From assembly GCF_937123705.1 (NCBI RefSeq), contig NZ_CAKZKO010000118.1, forward strand, positions 29,322 through 93,321: DNA of 64,000 nt, read 5' to 3'. Shown here piece by piece: positions 53,711 through 63,870 of this stretch (positions are counted from its first letter, which is position 1; each line of letters starts with the position of its first letter). The notes under the pieces are model-generated. The model did no database searches and was not told the origin of the DNA. It worked only from the letters and a program-made list of their open reading frames with translations. The DNA is from an uncultured Paraglaciecola sp. Its GTDB lineage: Bacteria > Pseudomonadota > Gammaproteobacteria > Enterobacterales > Alteromonadaceae. Made by a program: the position numbers and the translations under genes.

Positions 53711-55990
53711 ATGGACAGTAAACTAATTAGTTTTATTGGGGCGAGTTTCACGAGTCTATTATGGACAAGTCTGCCTTCGGTCTTTTTCACTGTACTACTA
53801 CTCATTTTCGCTTGCCTATTACTAACAAAGTATCAACGACACTATCAATACCTTGGCTATTTTTTACTTGGTATAGTCTGGATGGCGAGTGTAGGACATT
53901 GGCAATACTCTTTGCAACTTTCTTCAAAACAAACCAGTCAGCCTGTACAAATAATAGGCACGGTAAAAAGTGTAGTGATTGCCAAGGAAAATATCCGTTT
54001 TAACGTACAGGTCAAACAGATTAATGAACAAGTTCTGTTTTATTCTAAGACTTTTCGCCTTAGCTGGCGTGAACCAAATTGGCAGGTACAACAGGGACAG
54101 CAGGTGAAACTTCTGGTCAAAGTAAAGCCTCCTCATGGCTTAGGCAACGAAGCTGGCTTTAACTATCAACAGTGGCTTTTTAGCAAAGGTATAGTGGCCA
54201 CAGGCTATGTTAAATCTCATCCTGATAATCATCTTATAAGTCACAAAACAAGCGTTCGACAATCCCTATTGAATCGCATGTTAGCTTTAGATTTGCCAAA
54301 CAGGACGTGGTTGGCCGCTTTAACTTTTGGCTATCGAGGCTTGTTGCAACCCGAAGATTGGCAGTTAGTACAAAAAACCGGAGTGGCGCACCTAATTGCT
54401 ATCTCTGGTTTGCATTTGGCGCTTGTGGCCAGTTTAAGTTATGTCTTGATAGCTTGGGTATGTGGGGGCCTACTTAGCCGGATCCCTAGATCGCACCATT
54501 TTAATCTGCATAATTTGGCTATGGTGTTAACACTGGGTACGACATTCACTTATTCAGCTTTAGCGGGGTTTGGTTTGCCCACCTTAAGAGCGTGGATAAT
54601 GTTGCTTCTATTTAGTGTCTGTTTTGTCTGTCATATCCATTTAGGCGTACAACGGGTTATTCTGCTTGGGTTGAGCACCTTTGTGTTGCTTTTTCCATTA
54701 AGTATTTTTGGCCTTAGTTTTTGGTTAAGTTTTTTTGCTGTTGCCATGATTTGTTTTGTCTTTTGGCGCTGGCCAGTGACAAAAAACGGGTTTTCGTTAG
54801 GGGCAATGTTGTCGGGCATGCTTAAAGTACAGATCTGTTTGACTGTATTGATGTTGCCGTTAATCGCCTGGCAGTTCTCCTATATCTCTTGGGTTTCTCC
54901 TTTGGTCAATATTATTGCCGTGCCAGTTGTGACTATGGTGTTGGTACCTATTTGCCTACTGGCTGTTATTTTTTTAGTGATACAACCCGACTGGGCTTAT
55001 TGGCTATTTTATGCTGCAGATAAAACCGTGAATTATGGCCTTAGGCTGCTTAACTTAGTACTTGAGTGGGAGGCAGCCTACTTAGACTTGGCGGCAATGC
55101 CGGCTTTGGTTTGGCTAGCTGTATTTTTGTTTGTTTTGGGTTGTTGCTTGCCGGCTTATTGGTTGCGAAAAAAATATCTAGGCGTGTTGTTGGTGCCACT
55201 TCTGAGTTACTTGTTCACGGAACAACATAACTCATGGCAGGTTGATGTATTAGATGTTGGCCAAGGTGTGGCCGTACTTATTAGCAAAAATAATCATGTG
55301 ATTATCTACGATGTAGGCGCACATTATCCATCAGGTTTTAATATGGCCGACAGCGTGCTGTTACCTATTTTACAAGCCAGAGGGGTATCAAATGTGGATA
55401 TAGTATTTATTAGCCATAACGACAATGATCATGCTGGCAGTTTAGGGCAGCTACTCAAAAATATCTCGGTATCACAGATTTTGAGCAATCAAGATAGCTG
55501 TATCAAGGGGCTCGATATCCAGTGGCAAGGATTAACAATTCAAGGTGTTTGGCCAGACAATGCTAATCATCATAGTGATAATAATGGCTCCTGCGTGATC
55601 AAAGTATCTGACCAATATCACAGTGTTTTATTACCTGGTGATATTGATAAGAGTATTGAAAAACAACTCGTCGCATTTGCCCCCCAAACACTGCAGGCGG
55701 ATATTTTAGTCGCTCCTCATCATGGAAGTAATACTTCGTCCTCTGATGCGTTCATCGGTACAGTTAAGCCTGAATATGTTGTTTTTAGTCAAGGTTTTAT
55801 GAATCGGTGGCGCTTTCCTAGACAAGAAGTGATAGCTAGGTATCAGGCTAACAACGCCATATTATTTTCTACTTCTCATTCTGGGCAGGTGGTTTTTAGG
55901 ATGTTATATGATCTGCCAGATCCTATTAGAGTTGCAACCTATAGGCAGGATATTCGTCCATATTGGTATGCAAATTTTCCTCGAAAATAA
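53711..55990 (+). CDS. comEC: ComEC/Rec2 DNA internalisation channel protein
   Basis: About 759 residues (ATG at 53711; GTG two codons before is also possible). N-terminal helices and an OB-like domain (about 60-165) precede the Competence core with VAHLIAISGLHLALVASL (near 225) and many helices. The C-terminal metallo-beta-lactamase-like domain (about 505-740) contains DVGQGVAVLI, FISHNDNDHAGSL and VAPHHGSNTSSS. It should carry single-stranded DNA across the inner membrane in transformation. comEC-msbA-lpxK order equals that of E. coli ycaI-msbA-lpxK. Confidence 0.94.
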   Translation: MDSKLISFIGASFTSLLWTSLPSVFFTVLLLIFACLLLTKYQRHYQYLGYFLLGIVWMASVGHWQYSLQLSSKQTSQPVQIIGTVKSVVIAKENIRFNVQVKQINEQVLFYSKTFRLSWREPNWQVQQGQQVKLLVKVKPPHGLGNEAGFNYQQWLFSKGIVATGYVKSHPDNHLISHKTSVRQSLLNRMLALDLPNRTWLAALTFGYRGLLQPEDWQLVQKTGVAHLIAISGLHLALVASLSYVLIAWVCGGLLSRIPRSHHFNLHNLAMVLTLGTTFTYSALAGFGLPTLRAWIMLLLFSVCFVCHIHLGVQRVILLGLSTFVLLFPLSIFGLSFWLSFFAVAMICFVFWRWPVTKNGFSLGAMLSGMLKVQICLTVLMLPLIAWQFSYISWVSPLVNIIAVPVVTMVLVPICLLAVIFLVIQPDWAYWLFYAADKTVNYGLRLLNLVLEWEAAYLDLAAMPALVWLAVFLFVLGCCLPAYWLRKKYLGVLLVPLLSYLFTEQHNSWQVDVLDVGQGVAVLISKNNHVIIYDVGAHYPSGFNMADSVLLPILQARGVSNVDIVFISHNDNDHAGSLGQLLKNISVSQILSNQDSCIKGLDIQWQGLTIQGVWPDNANHHSDNNGSCVIKVSDQYHSVLLPGDIDKSIEKQLVAFAPQTLQADILVAPHHGSNTSSSDAFIGTVKPEYVVFSQGFMNRWRFPRQEVIARYQANNAILFSTSHSGQVVFRMLYDLPDPIRVATYRQDIRPYWYANFPRK

Positions 55991-56076
55991 TAAAATATCC
56001 TATTGATAGTTGGGGATTTTCGTCCTAACAGTTACACTATCGAAGTTTTCCACTTTCATCAGATAACTGTTATTTA

Positions 56077-57849
56077 ATGAGCATACAGACAGACGCTAGC
56101 CCTCAAGTACCATCCAATATATTTAAACGATTTCGTGTTTACTTAAAAGACTTTAAATTTGCGTTTTTTATTGCCGTCATCGGCATGATTGGTTATTCAG
56201 CTATTGATGTTGCGGTAGTGGCGCAGCTCAAACCTATAGTGGATGACAGCTTAGGCAATGGGGATTATCAGTACCTACGAGCCGCGGCTTATTTTATTGT
56301 GCCAATTTTTGTTTTACGGGGCATTTTTAATTTTCTAGGTACCTATACAGTGGCCTGGATCGGTAATCATGTGGTGATGCAGTTGCGTCAACAATTGTTT
56401 AGTCGTTATATGCACTTGCCTGTTGAGTTTCATGACAACAACGGTACAGGTCAACTTATTTCTAAGGTGATATACGACACCGAACAAGTTTCAAATGCGG
56501 CAGGTAAAGCTTTATTAATTTTGGTAAGAGATGGCGCCTTTGTTATTGGATTATTGTTTGCGATGTTCTATTACTCTTGGCAGTTATCGCTAATCTTTAT
56601 ATTAATTGGGCCATTAGTAGCAGTGATTGTGTCTGTGGTGAGTAAACGCTTTAGATTGGTGAGCAAGCGAATACAAGATGCCATGGGCGGCTTAACTACT
56701 AGTGTTGAGCAAGTCATTAAAGGCCACAAAGTGGTACTGATGTTTGGAGGGCAGCAAATTGAAGATAAGCGCTTTGCCGAGAAAAACAACAATAATCGCC
56801 AGCAAAACATGAAATTAATTGTTGCCAGAATTCTCAGTGTTTCCTCGATACAAGTCATAGCATCTATAGCATTGGCTGTGGTGTTGTATATCGCCAGCTT
56901 CCCAAATCTAGTGGAATCCTTGACCCCAGGTGTGTTTGTGAGTGTGGTGGTGTTTATGACCATGTTATTAAAACCTTTAAAACAGCTAACAACAGTCAAT
57001 AGCGAGTTTCAAAAAGGCATGGCAGCCTGCGTAAGTATTTTTGCCGTGTTAGATCAGCAAGTTGAAGAGGACAAAGGCACCCTTAGCATGTCCAGAGTTA
57101 GAGGTAAAATAGACTTTGAAAACGTCACATTTACCTATCCCAGCAAAGCAGAGGCAGCCCTTAAGAATGTATCATTTTCAATGCTGCCCGGACAAACTAT
57201 AGCCTTAGTTGGGCGCTCGGGAAGTGGAAAATCGACTATTTCGAGTTTGCTAACACGGTTTTATGATAACCAAGTGGGTGAAATTAAATTGGATGACGTG
57301 TTGTTAAAATCCATCCCGCTAAAGGATTTAAGACGACAGTTTGCTTTAGTGTCGCAGCAGGTGGTGTTATTCAACGATACCATTGCTAACAATATCGCTT
57401 ATGGTGCGCAGGCTAAAGTGAGCCGCCAACAGATATTGGACGCAGCGAAAACCGCCCATGTAATGGAGTTTCTAGAACAATTACCTGAAGGTTTGGATAC
57501 AGTGATAGGTGAAAATGGGTTGATGTTATCAGGTGGTCAGCGTCAACGATTAGCTATCGCCAGAGCGCTGTTGTTAGATGCGCCTATTTTGATATTAGAC
57601 GAAGCGACTTCAGCGTTAGATACCGAGTCAGAAAGACTGATCCAAGACGCCCTCGAGCAGTTACAACAAAATCGTACTAGCATAGTGGTGGCTCATAGGT
57701 TGTCGACCATAGAAAATGCCGACAACATTTTAGTGATCGAACAAGGGCAAATCATCGAACAAGGCACTCACCAACAATTGTTAGGACAAAATGGTATGTA
57801 TTCACAGCTGTACAACATGCAGTTTGGTGAAGAGACAAAACCAGTATGA
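56077..57849 (+). CDS. msbA: Lipid A export ATP-binding/permease MsbA
   Basis: 590 residues: six transmembrane helices (about 25-310) and an ABC ATPase (about 345-585). Walker A GRSGSGKST (near 382), signature LSGGQRQR (near 484) and Walker B ILILDEATSALD (near 504). MsbA flips core-lipid A across the inner membrane. Its stop overlaps the lpxK start by 4 bases, so the two are translationally coupled. Confidence 0.96.
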   Translation: MSIQTDASPQVPSNIFKRFRVYLKDFKFAFFIAVIGMIGYSAIDVAVVAQLKPIVDDSLGNGDYQYLRAAAYFIVPIFVLRGIFNFLGTYTVAWIGNHVVMQLRQQLFSRYMHLPVEFHDNNGTGQLISKVIYDTEQVSNAAGKALLILVRDGAFVIGLLFAMFYYSWQLSLIFILIGPLVAVIVSVVSKRFRLVSKRIQDAMGGLTTSVEQVIKGHKVVLMFGGQQIEDKRFAEKNNNNRQQNMKLIVARILSVSSIQVIASIALAVVLYIASFPNLVESLTPGVFVSVVVFMTMLLKPLKQLTTVNSEFQKGMAACVSIFAVLDQQVEEDKGTLSMSRVRGKIDFENVTFTYPSKAEAALKNVSFSMLPGQTIALVGRSGSGKSTISSLLTRFYDNQVGEIKLDDVLLKSIPLKDLRRQFALVSQQVVLFNDTIANNIAYGAQAKVSRQQILDAAKTAHVMEFLEQLPEGLDTVIGENGLMLSGGQRQRLAIARALLLDAPILILDEATSALDTESERLIQDALEQLQQNRTSIVVAHRLSTIENADNILVIEQGQIIEQGTHQQLLGQNGMYSQLYNMQFGEETKPV

Positions 57850-58856
57850 CGTGGCTTGATAATATGTGGTATTCACCGAGTTGGTACCATTGGCCGGTTA
57901 TTCTCATTCTATTGCCATTGACCCTGCTGTTTGGGTTGTTATCTTGGTTGCGAAGAGTGTTATTTCGACTGCAAATTATGCTCTCTGTTGATATAGCAGT
58001 GCCGGTTATAGTAGTGGGTAATATCAGTGTTGGAGGCAGTGGCAAGACCCCGCTGGTGGTGAATTTAGCCAATCTGCTTAGGCAAGCAGGGTACCATCCA
58101 GGGGTGCTAAGCCGAGGTTACGGGGGGAAAAATGCTCAATACCCTATGGCGGTTCAACAACATAGTGATGTGAATGTAGTAGGGGACGAAGCTATATTAA
58201 TGCGCCAGCATGTGAATTGCCCTTTAGTGGTGGATCCTATTCGGTCAAGAGGCGCGCAATTGTTAGTACAACATCATAAGTGTGATGTGATTATTTGTGA
58301 TGATGGGTTACAACACTATGGATTAAATCGAGATATCGAAATAGTGGTGATAGATGGCAAAAGACGCTGTGGGAATCAACTACTATTACCAGCAGGCCCG
58401 TTGCGTGAAGGTGTATGGCGGTTAGAAAAAGCTGATTTTTTGGTGTTAAATGGTGGGGTAGCCTCGAGTGGCGAACATTTGATGACATTAGAGGCGGGCA
58501 AACTAATCAATGTAAAACACCCGAGTAAAAGCCTTTCACTGAATGATCTAAATAGGCCAGTAACCGCACTAGCAGGTATTGGTAATCCGCAGCGATTTTT
58601 TTCGCTACTAGAAAAAAAGCAAATGACACTAAAACAACAATTGAGTTTTGTGGACCATCATGCTTTTAGTGCAACAGATATTCCAAGTGGACCTGTCATC
58701 ATGACAGAAAAAGATGCGGTAAAATGTACTCAAATAGCCCATGATGATTGTTGGTATTTGCCCATCAGTGCTAGATTAACTACCCAATTTGAATCGCAAT
58801 TATTGCAAAAACTGCAGCAAGTGGTTGCAGATAAAAAAACACATAAGAGAAAATAA
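57846..58856 (+). CDS. lpxK: Tetraacyldisaccharide 4'-kinase LpxK
   Basis: 336 residues. A membrane-associated N-terminal helix (about 17-40) is followed by the P-loop [16 protein letters not shown] (near 58-73), RGYGGK and [21 protein letters not shown]. LpxK phosphorylates the 4'-position of the lipid A disaccharide. It overlaps msbA upstream by 4 bases and its TAATG overlaps the start of ycaR. Confidence 0.95.
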   Translation: MTWLDNMWYSPSWYHWPVILILLPLTLLFGLLSWLRRVLFRLQIMLSVDIAVPVIVVGNISVGGSGKTPLVVNLANLLRQAGYHPGVLSRGYGGKNAQYPMAVQQHSDVNVVGDEAILMRQHVNCPLVVDPIRSRGAQLLVQHHKCDVIICDDGLQHYGLNRDIEIVVIDGKRRCGNQLLLPAGPLREGVWRLEKADFLVLNGGVASSGEHLMTLEAGKLINVKHPSKSLSLNDLNRPVTALAGIGNPQRFFSLLEKKQMTLKQQLSFVDHHAFSATDIPSGPVIMTEKDAVKCTQIAHDDCWYLPISARLTTQFESQLLQKLQQVVADKKTHKRK

Positions 58857-59059
58857 TGGCCTTTGACAAAAAATTATTAGATATATTAGCCTGCCCAGTT
58901 TGTAAGGGAAAATTGCAGCATCAAAATAAGCAGGCACAACTCATCTGTAAATTTGACCGTTTGGTTTATCCCATTCGAGAAAATATCCCAGTGTTATTAG
59001 AGACGGAAGCGAAACACCTTTCTAGTGAAGAAATGGAACAGTTATTAAATAAAGACTAG
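58856..59059 (+). CDS. ycaR: Trm112/YcaR family protein
   Basis: 67 residues. [17 protein letters not shown] at the start and [14 protein letters not shown] near 42-55 are the signatures of the Trm112/UPF0434 family. In eukaryotes Trm112 activates methyltransferases; the bacterial role is not settled. Conserved position between lpxK and kdsB, translationally coupled to lpxK by a one-base overlap. Confidence 0.93.
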   Translation: MAFDKKLLDILACPVCKGKLQHQNKQAQLICKFDRLVYPIRENIPVLLETEAKHLSSEEMEQLLNKD

Positions 59060-59097
59060 TCCTTGGCGCTGGCCAAGTTTATTGAAGAGACATACCT

Positions 59098-59853
59098 ATG
59101 CAATTTAGCGTTATTATTCCTGCCCGATATGCGTCAAGCCGTTTTCCTGGTAAACCCTTAGTGTCAATCCACGGTAAACCTATGGTGCAACACGTATATG
59201 AGCGCGCCCAAGAATCTGGCGCCAGCAATATTTTGGTGGCCACCGATGACGTTAGGATAGCCAAAGCCGTTGATGATTTTGGTGGCAAATATTGTATGAC
59301 AGGCGCGCACCATGACTCGGGCACCGAGCGTTTGGCCGAAGTGGTGGATTTACAGAATATGCTGTCTCATGAGTTGGTGGTGAATGTACAAGGTGATGAA
59401 CCTTTTATTCCCGCTGAAAATATTCAACAAGTTGCTGAGAACCTTCATAATCACCAACAAGCAGAAATGGCAACATTGGCGGTAAAAATAACAGATGTTG
59501 AAGAAGCCTTTAATCCCAACTCAGTCAAAGTGGTGATTGATAAACAAGGCTACGCCATGTACTTTTCTCGAGCGACCATTCCTTACGATCGGGCGCGGTT
59601 TTTAGATGCGGATGATATTGACGAAATAGGGGACTTCTACTTAAGACATATTGGGATTTACGCATATCGCGCTGGATTTATTAAACAGTATATAAATATG
59701 TCGCCATCTGGACTGGAACAAATTGAGTCCTTAGAACAACTTAGAGTGCTTTGGCATGGTGAAAAAATTCATGTTGAAGAAGCCAGAGTGACGCCACCTA
59801 TTGGCATTGATACACCAGAAGACTTAGCTAAATTATTAGCAACTCAAAAATAA
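59098..59853 (+). CDS. kdsB: 3-deoxy-manno-octulosonate cytidylyltransferase (CMP-Kdo synthetase)
   Basis: 251 residues. The nucleotidyltransferase N-terminus [19 protein letters not shown] and [10 protein letters not shown] (near 94) are diagnostic. KdsB activates Kdo with CTP for addition to lipid A. Last gene of the lpxK-ycaR-kdsB set; the SDR gene follows after 9 bases and could be read through. Confidence 0.96.
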   Translation: MQFSVIIPARYASSRFPGKPLVSIHGKPMVQHVYERAQESGASNILVATDDVRIAKAVDDFGGKYCMTGAHHDSGTERLAEVVDLQNMLSHELVVNVQGDEPFIPAENIQQVAENLHNHQQAEMATLAVKITDVEEAFNPNSVKVVIDKQGYAMYFSRATIPYDRARFLDADDIDEIGDFYLRHIGIYAYRAGFIKQYINMSPSGLEQIESLEQLRVLWHGEKIHVEEARVTPPIGIDTPEDLAKLLATQK

Positions 59854-59862
59854 GGAACAACT

Positions 59863-60525
59863 ATGGCAACTGTGGTTATTACCGGCGCCAATCGCGGCAT
59901 TGGATTAGAGTTTGTAAAACAATACATCGCCAATGGCGACAAAGTGGTTGCCTTGTGCAGAAATACCAGTGATGAATTAAGTCAATCCGGCGCGCGAGTA
60001 ATCGATAATGTTGATGTGGGTAATCCTGAATGTTTAGAAAAAATATTGCCTACATTACACGACCTTAAAATTGACTTATTAATTAATAATGCCGGAGTGC
60101 TTGCTAATGAAACCTTAGAGGATATGTCTGCGGCTACCATTGAATACCAATTTAGAGTGAACGCTTTAGGGCCGGTGCTGGTGACCCAACTGCTAAAACA
60201 GCAACTTACAAAAGGCGCTAAAGTGGCGCTGATCACTAGCCGCATGGGCTCTGTTACCGATAATACCTCTGGCGGTCGCTATGGTTATCGTATGTCTAAA
60301 GCCGCTTTGAACATTGCCGGCGTGTCTTTGGCTCATGATCTTAAACCTCAAGAAGTGGCTGTTGCCATATTACATCCCGGATACGTGCAAACTGAAATGG
60401 TCAACAACGGTGGCGATATTAGCCCAGCCGTTGCTGTGGAACGGCTAATGCAACGAATTGACGAACTAACCTTAAACAACTCTGGTACTTTTTGGCACGC
60501 CAATGGCGAAGTGTTGCCTTGGTAA
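59863..60525 (+). CDS. Short-chain dehydrogenase/reductase (C-factor-like)
   Basis: 220 residues. Cofactor loop TGANRGIGLEF (6-16), NNAGVL (near 75), catalytic Ser in ALITSRMGS (near 125) and YRMSKAALN with the Tyr/Lys pair (near 145). It belongs to the short SDR group including CsgA-like proteins; substrate not predictable. It lies 9 bases after kdsB. Its stop codon is the first triplet of a 26-bp perfect palindrome. Confidence 0.9.
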   Translation: MATVVITGANRGIGLEFVKQYIANGDKVVALCRNTSDELSQSGARVIDNVDVGNPECLEKILPTLHDLKIDLLINNAGVLANETLEDMSAATIEYQFRVNALGPVLVTQLLKQQLTKGAKVALITSRMGSVTDNTSGGRYGYRMSKAALNIAGVSLAHDLKPQEVAVAILHPGYVQTEMVNNGGDISPAVAVERLMQRIDELTLNNSGTFWHANGEVLPW

Positions 60526-60548
60526 TTAACCCGAATTCGGGTTAATTA
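60523..60548. repeat. 26-bp perfect palindrome at the SDR stop codon
   Basis: Half-site TAATTAACCCGAA followed by its exact complement. It has the same core as the 27687-27704 palindrome and the same half-site family as the ends of the element at 9107-9337. Confidence 0.65.
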
Positions 60549-60551
60549 TAC

Positions 60552-60760
60552 AAAACTGGCATATTGAAACTTGTGTAGTAGATGAGTTTATTGGCGATTT
60601 AATACCGACATTACTTCGATTTACAGAATTTACTGGGGGCACATCGATTAAGCTTCAGCAATTATCCAAAAGCCATACAAGGTCAAAATATACAGACATC
60701 AAACACCGCCTAGGCAAAGCGATTTTGAAGGTAAGTAATGATTTCTTTAGAGTCGTATAA
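60552..60760 (+). pseudogene. Possible C-terminal remnant of a sulfotransferase-like gene
   Basis: A frame without start codon stays open from the palindrome to a TAA at 60758-60760. It reads VVDEFIGDLIPTLLRF, then LQQLSKSHTRSKYTDI, which resembles the end of sulfotransferase domains (VDFIGRFE..L, then LNKS.RSKYTDYY). The last 50 bases overlap the convergent glutaredoxin gene, so that part is doubtful. It may be chance. Confidence 0.25.
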
Positions 60761-61081
60761 CCACTCAACCCCCTCTTCTTTTTCAATGCGAAGACATGGT
60801 GTTTGAATTTTACCGCCACCTTGAAGCAATTCCTCTCTAAATGGCGAGCCTTGTGAGGCATTGCGTTTAACTATGGGTAGATTAAGTTTATGCATGGCTC
60901 TGCGGGTTTTAATACAAAAAGGGCAGGCAAAAAACTGAAACAAAGATAACTTTTCAAGTTCGGCTTCTACTCGTTGCTGTGCTTCAGGTGCGCGTTTTAG
61001 CTTTGCGCCGCGGGTGATAAAATCAACGATGGCAATAAAGCCACCTAATAGGTTACGGATCAGGTTAATTATAAGTTTCAT
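60710..61081 (-). CDS. Glutaredoxin-like protein with N-terminal membrane-proximal helix
   Basis: 123 residues. A hydrophobic/basic helix at 1-22 precedes a GST-N/glutaredoxin fold with the active site FFACPFCIKTRRAMHKL (CPFC near 54-57), GGKIQTPCLRI (cis-Pro near 93) and SKEIITYLQNRF at the end. A thiol-disulphide or glutathione-dependent oxidoreductase is likely; target unknown. It is divergent from the S4-domain gene. Confidence 0.87.
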   Translation of the reverse strand: MKLIINLIRNLLGGFIAIVDFITRGAKLKRAPEAQQRVEAELEKLSLFQFFACPFCIKTRRAMHKLNLPIVKRNASQGSPFREELLQGGGKIQTPCLRIEKEEGVEWLYDSKEIITYLQNRFA

Positions 61082-61188
61082 CTTTACATCTTATTGAGAG
61101 AGTTGCGCGAATATATGATAATTATACCTTTGACTTCACTAGGTTTCTTGAGTTTATTAACGAATAGAAATTAAAGGGCGAGAAAACT

Positions 61189-61401
61189 ATGAAAACAATC
61201 GAAATATATGCGGAGCCTATCGCTTTGTATCAGGTATTAAAATTAGAAGCGCTGGTGTCTAGTGGTGGTGAAGCAAAACTCGTCATAGATGATGGCCAGG
61301 TGTTGGTGAATGATATAGTTGAAACCAGACGTCGTAAAAAAATACTGTCGGGTGATACCATCGAATTTAACCAAGAGCGTTTTAAGATAGAATTAAAGTG
61401 A
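61189..61401 (+). CDS. ybcJ: S4 RNA-binding domain protein YbcJ
   Basis: 70 residues, the same length as E. coli YbcJ. It is a lone S4-like domain: LYQVLKLEALVSSGGEAKLVIDDG, then VNDIVETRRRKKI with a basic RNA-binding turn. Likely binds structured RNA or ribosomal intermediates; role unsettled. Confidence 0.9.
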   Translation: MKTIEIYAEPIALYQVLKLEALVSSGGEAKLVIDDGQVLVNDIVETRRRKKILSGDTIEFNQERFKIELK

Positions 61402-61436
61402 TATAGTAAAACCTTCGATTATCGGTAGGCCTTTTT

Positions 61437-62837
61437 ATGTCAAATAAACTCAGTGCTCTCGACCTTGCCTTTTTATCTTTAGAAAAACAATCCACACCTG
61501 TCAATGTTGCTAGTTTGGCAATATTTGAAATTCCTAAGGGGTATAAAGGTAATTTCCCTAAAGATTTAATAGATCAACTTGAAATCCAGCCAGCAGGCCC
61601 GCCCTTTAACCAAAAATTAAGCCATGTGAGCACTTCTAGAATGCCTAGTTGGGTAACCGATGAGGAGTTTGATATACATTATCACGTGCGCCATTCGGCC
61701 TTACCAAAACCGGGCAAAATGCAAGACTTGTTAGAACTGGTGTCGCGCCTACACAGTCGATTGCTCGATAGAGAGCGCCCTCTGTGGGAGTTTCACTTAA
61801 TTGAAGGTCTAGAGGACAATCAATTTGCCTTATATATGAAAATGCACCATGCCGCCATTGATGGTATGGGTGGTATCGAATTGATGGAAGCTTGTTTGCG
61901 TCAAGCTGCTACAGATGAAGTGCGAGCACCTTGGGCTGGTCTGAATACTAAGCCTAAGTCTAAGGCGAGTAATTCGTTATCTTTAAGCGCAAAAGCGGTT
62001 AAGCTTGCGGATCAAGTCAAAAATAGAGCGGGGCTAGTACAAGACCTATCAAAAATGTTTTGGGATCAAGGTCTAAAAGCAACAGGTATCAGCAATAACA
62101 CCTCTCCTGTTCCTTTTTCTGCACCAAAGTCTATTTTTAACGTACCTATTACGGGAGCTAGACGTTTTGCGGTTAAGTCCCTGTCTTTGTCAGAGCTCAA
62201 GGCTGTCGGTAAGCAGGCCAATGCTACAGTAAACGATATTGTTTTAGCTTTATGCTCTGGAGCGTTACGTAAATATATGCAAGATAAAGGGGCAATGCCT
62301 AAAAAGTCTCTGATTGCATCAGTTCCAGTGTCGGTACGTCAGATGAATCGAACTGGTAATCAAATTACTTATGTCACCGCAGATTTAGCGACAGATGAAG
62401 CGGATACCATGACGCGACTCAGTAAAATTGGGGCCTCAACCCAAGATGCCAAACAGGAGTTAGGCACAGTGTCTGCCGATGCGGCAACCAGTTTTGCGGT
62501 GATAGCGCAAGGTTTAGTGGCGGTGATGAATCAGCTCAACATGACAAACTTATTACCTCCTGCGGCCAATGTCACCATTTCGAATGTACCTGGGCCAAGA
62601 AAGCCATTGTATTTTGGTAAGGCAAAATTACTCGCAAGTTATCCGTTATCGGTATTAATTGATGGACAATCTTTGAATATTACTGTTGTTAGTTATTGCG
62701 ACTCTATAGGTTTTGGCTTAATGGCCTGTCGAGATGCCATTCCCGATGTTGAAAAAATTTCTGAGTATATTGATGAAGCAATGGATGGCATTAAAGGCGG
62801 GATCTACATGCAAGGGTTATTGCAAAACAAAGAGTGA
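61437..62837 (+). CDS. Wax ester synthase/diacylglycerol acyltransferase (WS/DGAT)
   Basis: 466 residues. The acyltransferase motif HHAAIDG is at 137-143 in MKMHHAAIDGMGG, and NVTISNVPGPRKPLYF (near 381) is the second conserved block. These enzymes esterify fatty acyl-CoA to fatty alcohols or diacylglycerol, making neutral storage lipid; they are common in marine hydrocarbon and lipid users. A reductase supplying fatty alcohol is not in the window. Start ATG with a modest upstream GG-rich site. Confidence 0.93.
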   Translation: MSNKLSALDLAFLSLEKQSTPVNVASLAIFEIPKGYKGNFPKDLIDQLEIQPAGPPFNQKLSHVSTSRMPSWVTDEEFDIHYHVRHSALPKPGKMQDLLELVSRLHSRLLDRERPLWEFHLIEGLEDNQFALYMKMHHAAIDGMGGIELMEACLRQAATDEVRAPWAGLNTKPKSKASNSLSLSAKAVKLADQVKNRAGLVQDLSKMFWDQGLKATGISNNTSPVPFSAPKSIFNVPITGARRFAVKSLSLSELKAVGKQANATVNDIVLALCSGALRKYMQDKGAMPKKSLIASVPVSVRQMNRTGNQITYVTADLATDEADTMTRLSKIGASTQDAKQELGTVSADAATSFAVIAQGLVAVMNQLNMTNLLPPAANVTISNVPGPRKPLYFGKAKLLASYPLSVLIDGQSLNITVVSYCDSIGFGLMACRDAIPDVEKISEYIDEAMDGIKGGIYMQGLLQNKE

Positions 62838-63028
62838 TCTGTCCTCTAAACTTAAATTGCGGGCTTTTTTGGTGGTTTTGTTCCCTAATAATCAGGTTAC
62901 TATTTAGTTGCTTATACTCTATCTATATGAAATTTATATACAAATTAATTCTGTTTAATATCAGTCTTGTCTGTATTTGAATTTGTTATTAGGATACGCG
63001 CGTATTTTGAAAGTGAATAGAGTGAAAA

Positions 63029-63783
63029 ATGAGGTTTAAGTTACTTATAACAATGTGGGTATCCATATTGTTTTTGTTAGTCATCAACAACGCAGATGCT
63101 AAAGAAAAAATTACCGTCGCTTTTGGAGAAGTCTTAGCGCCTTGGGTATTGTCCGACTCAAATAGAGGGATTTTAGTGGATATGTTTGAAGCCGCTATGG
63201 TTCCATTAGGCTACGAAATAGAATACCTATATTTACCTTATGCTCGACGCACTAAGGCTTATATCGCAGGAGACGTTGATATTTCTTCTGATATGAATTT
63301 AAACACCATTAACGAGTATGAGTTGCAAGGGTTTCTGTCAGATATCGCTTATTCCTATAAGAATTTTGCATTTAGTTTGCGTAAAAATAATTACAAGTTT
63401 AGCCAGCTTAGTGATCTTGAAAATCAAAGCCTGCTCTCTTGGCAAGATGCTGCGGTTCATTTAGGAAAAGCCTACGCTGAGATGGTCAATAATCATCCTC
63501 AATATGCTGAAACCTTTGATCAATCAAATCAAGTCAAAATGTTGTTTTTAGAGCGCTATGAAGTGATCCAAATGGATGCGCATATTTTTGCTTATTACCG
63601 CGCTAAATTGGCAAAGTCGTCTGTTATTGATGTATCCCAACAAGTTGACCGTTTTGCCTTGTTTGGTGCTAGCGATAACGGTTTTTTGTTTAAGTCAGAA
63701 AAATACGGGACGATTTTAATAAGCAACTTAAATGGTTAAAATCGACTGGACAATATAAAAAAATATTTAATCGCTATAAATAA
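63029..63783 (+). pseudogene. Periplasmic solute-binding protein (SBP_3-like) with a C-terminal frameshift
   Basis: The intact frame gives 236 residues to a stop at 63739: signal peptide (1-24), then EKITVAFGEVLAPWVL, an SBP_bac_3-like fold and FKSEKYGTI. After about 63706-63712 the family-like ending continues in the -1 frame, FNKQLKWLKSTGQYKKIFNR, stopping at 63781-63783. One base appears lost, replacing the last ~22 residues by ISNLNG. It could be a pseudogene, a slightly shortened working protein or a sequence error. These binding proteins also serve as orphan sensors. No ABC transporter adjoins it. Confidence 0.72.
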
Positions 63784-63870
63784 GTGTAATAAAAATATTA
63801 ACAATCAATTATTTAGGTGTAATTGAGGAAAATGCAATACTGTCATCTACCACTGAAGAATAACTTAGGC

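Noticed and set aside
56571..56999. 142-residue minus-strand ORF inside msbA
   Set aside because: It is antisense to well-conserved transmembrane helices of MsbA.
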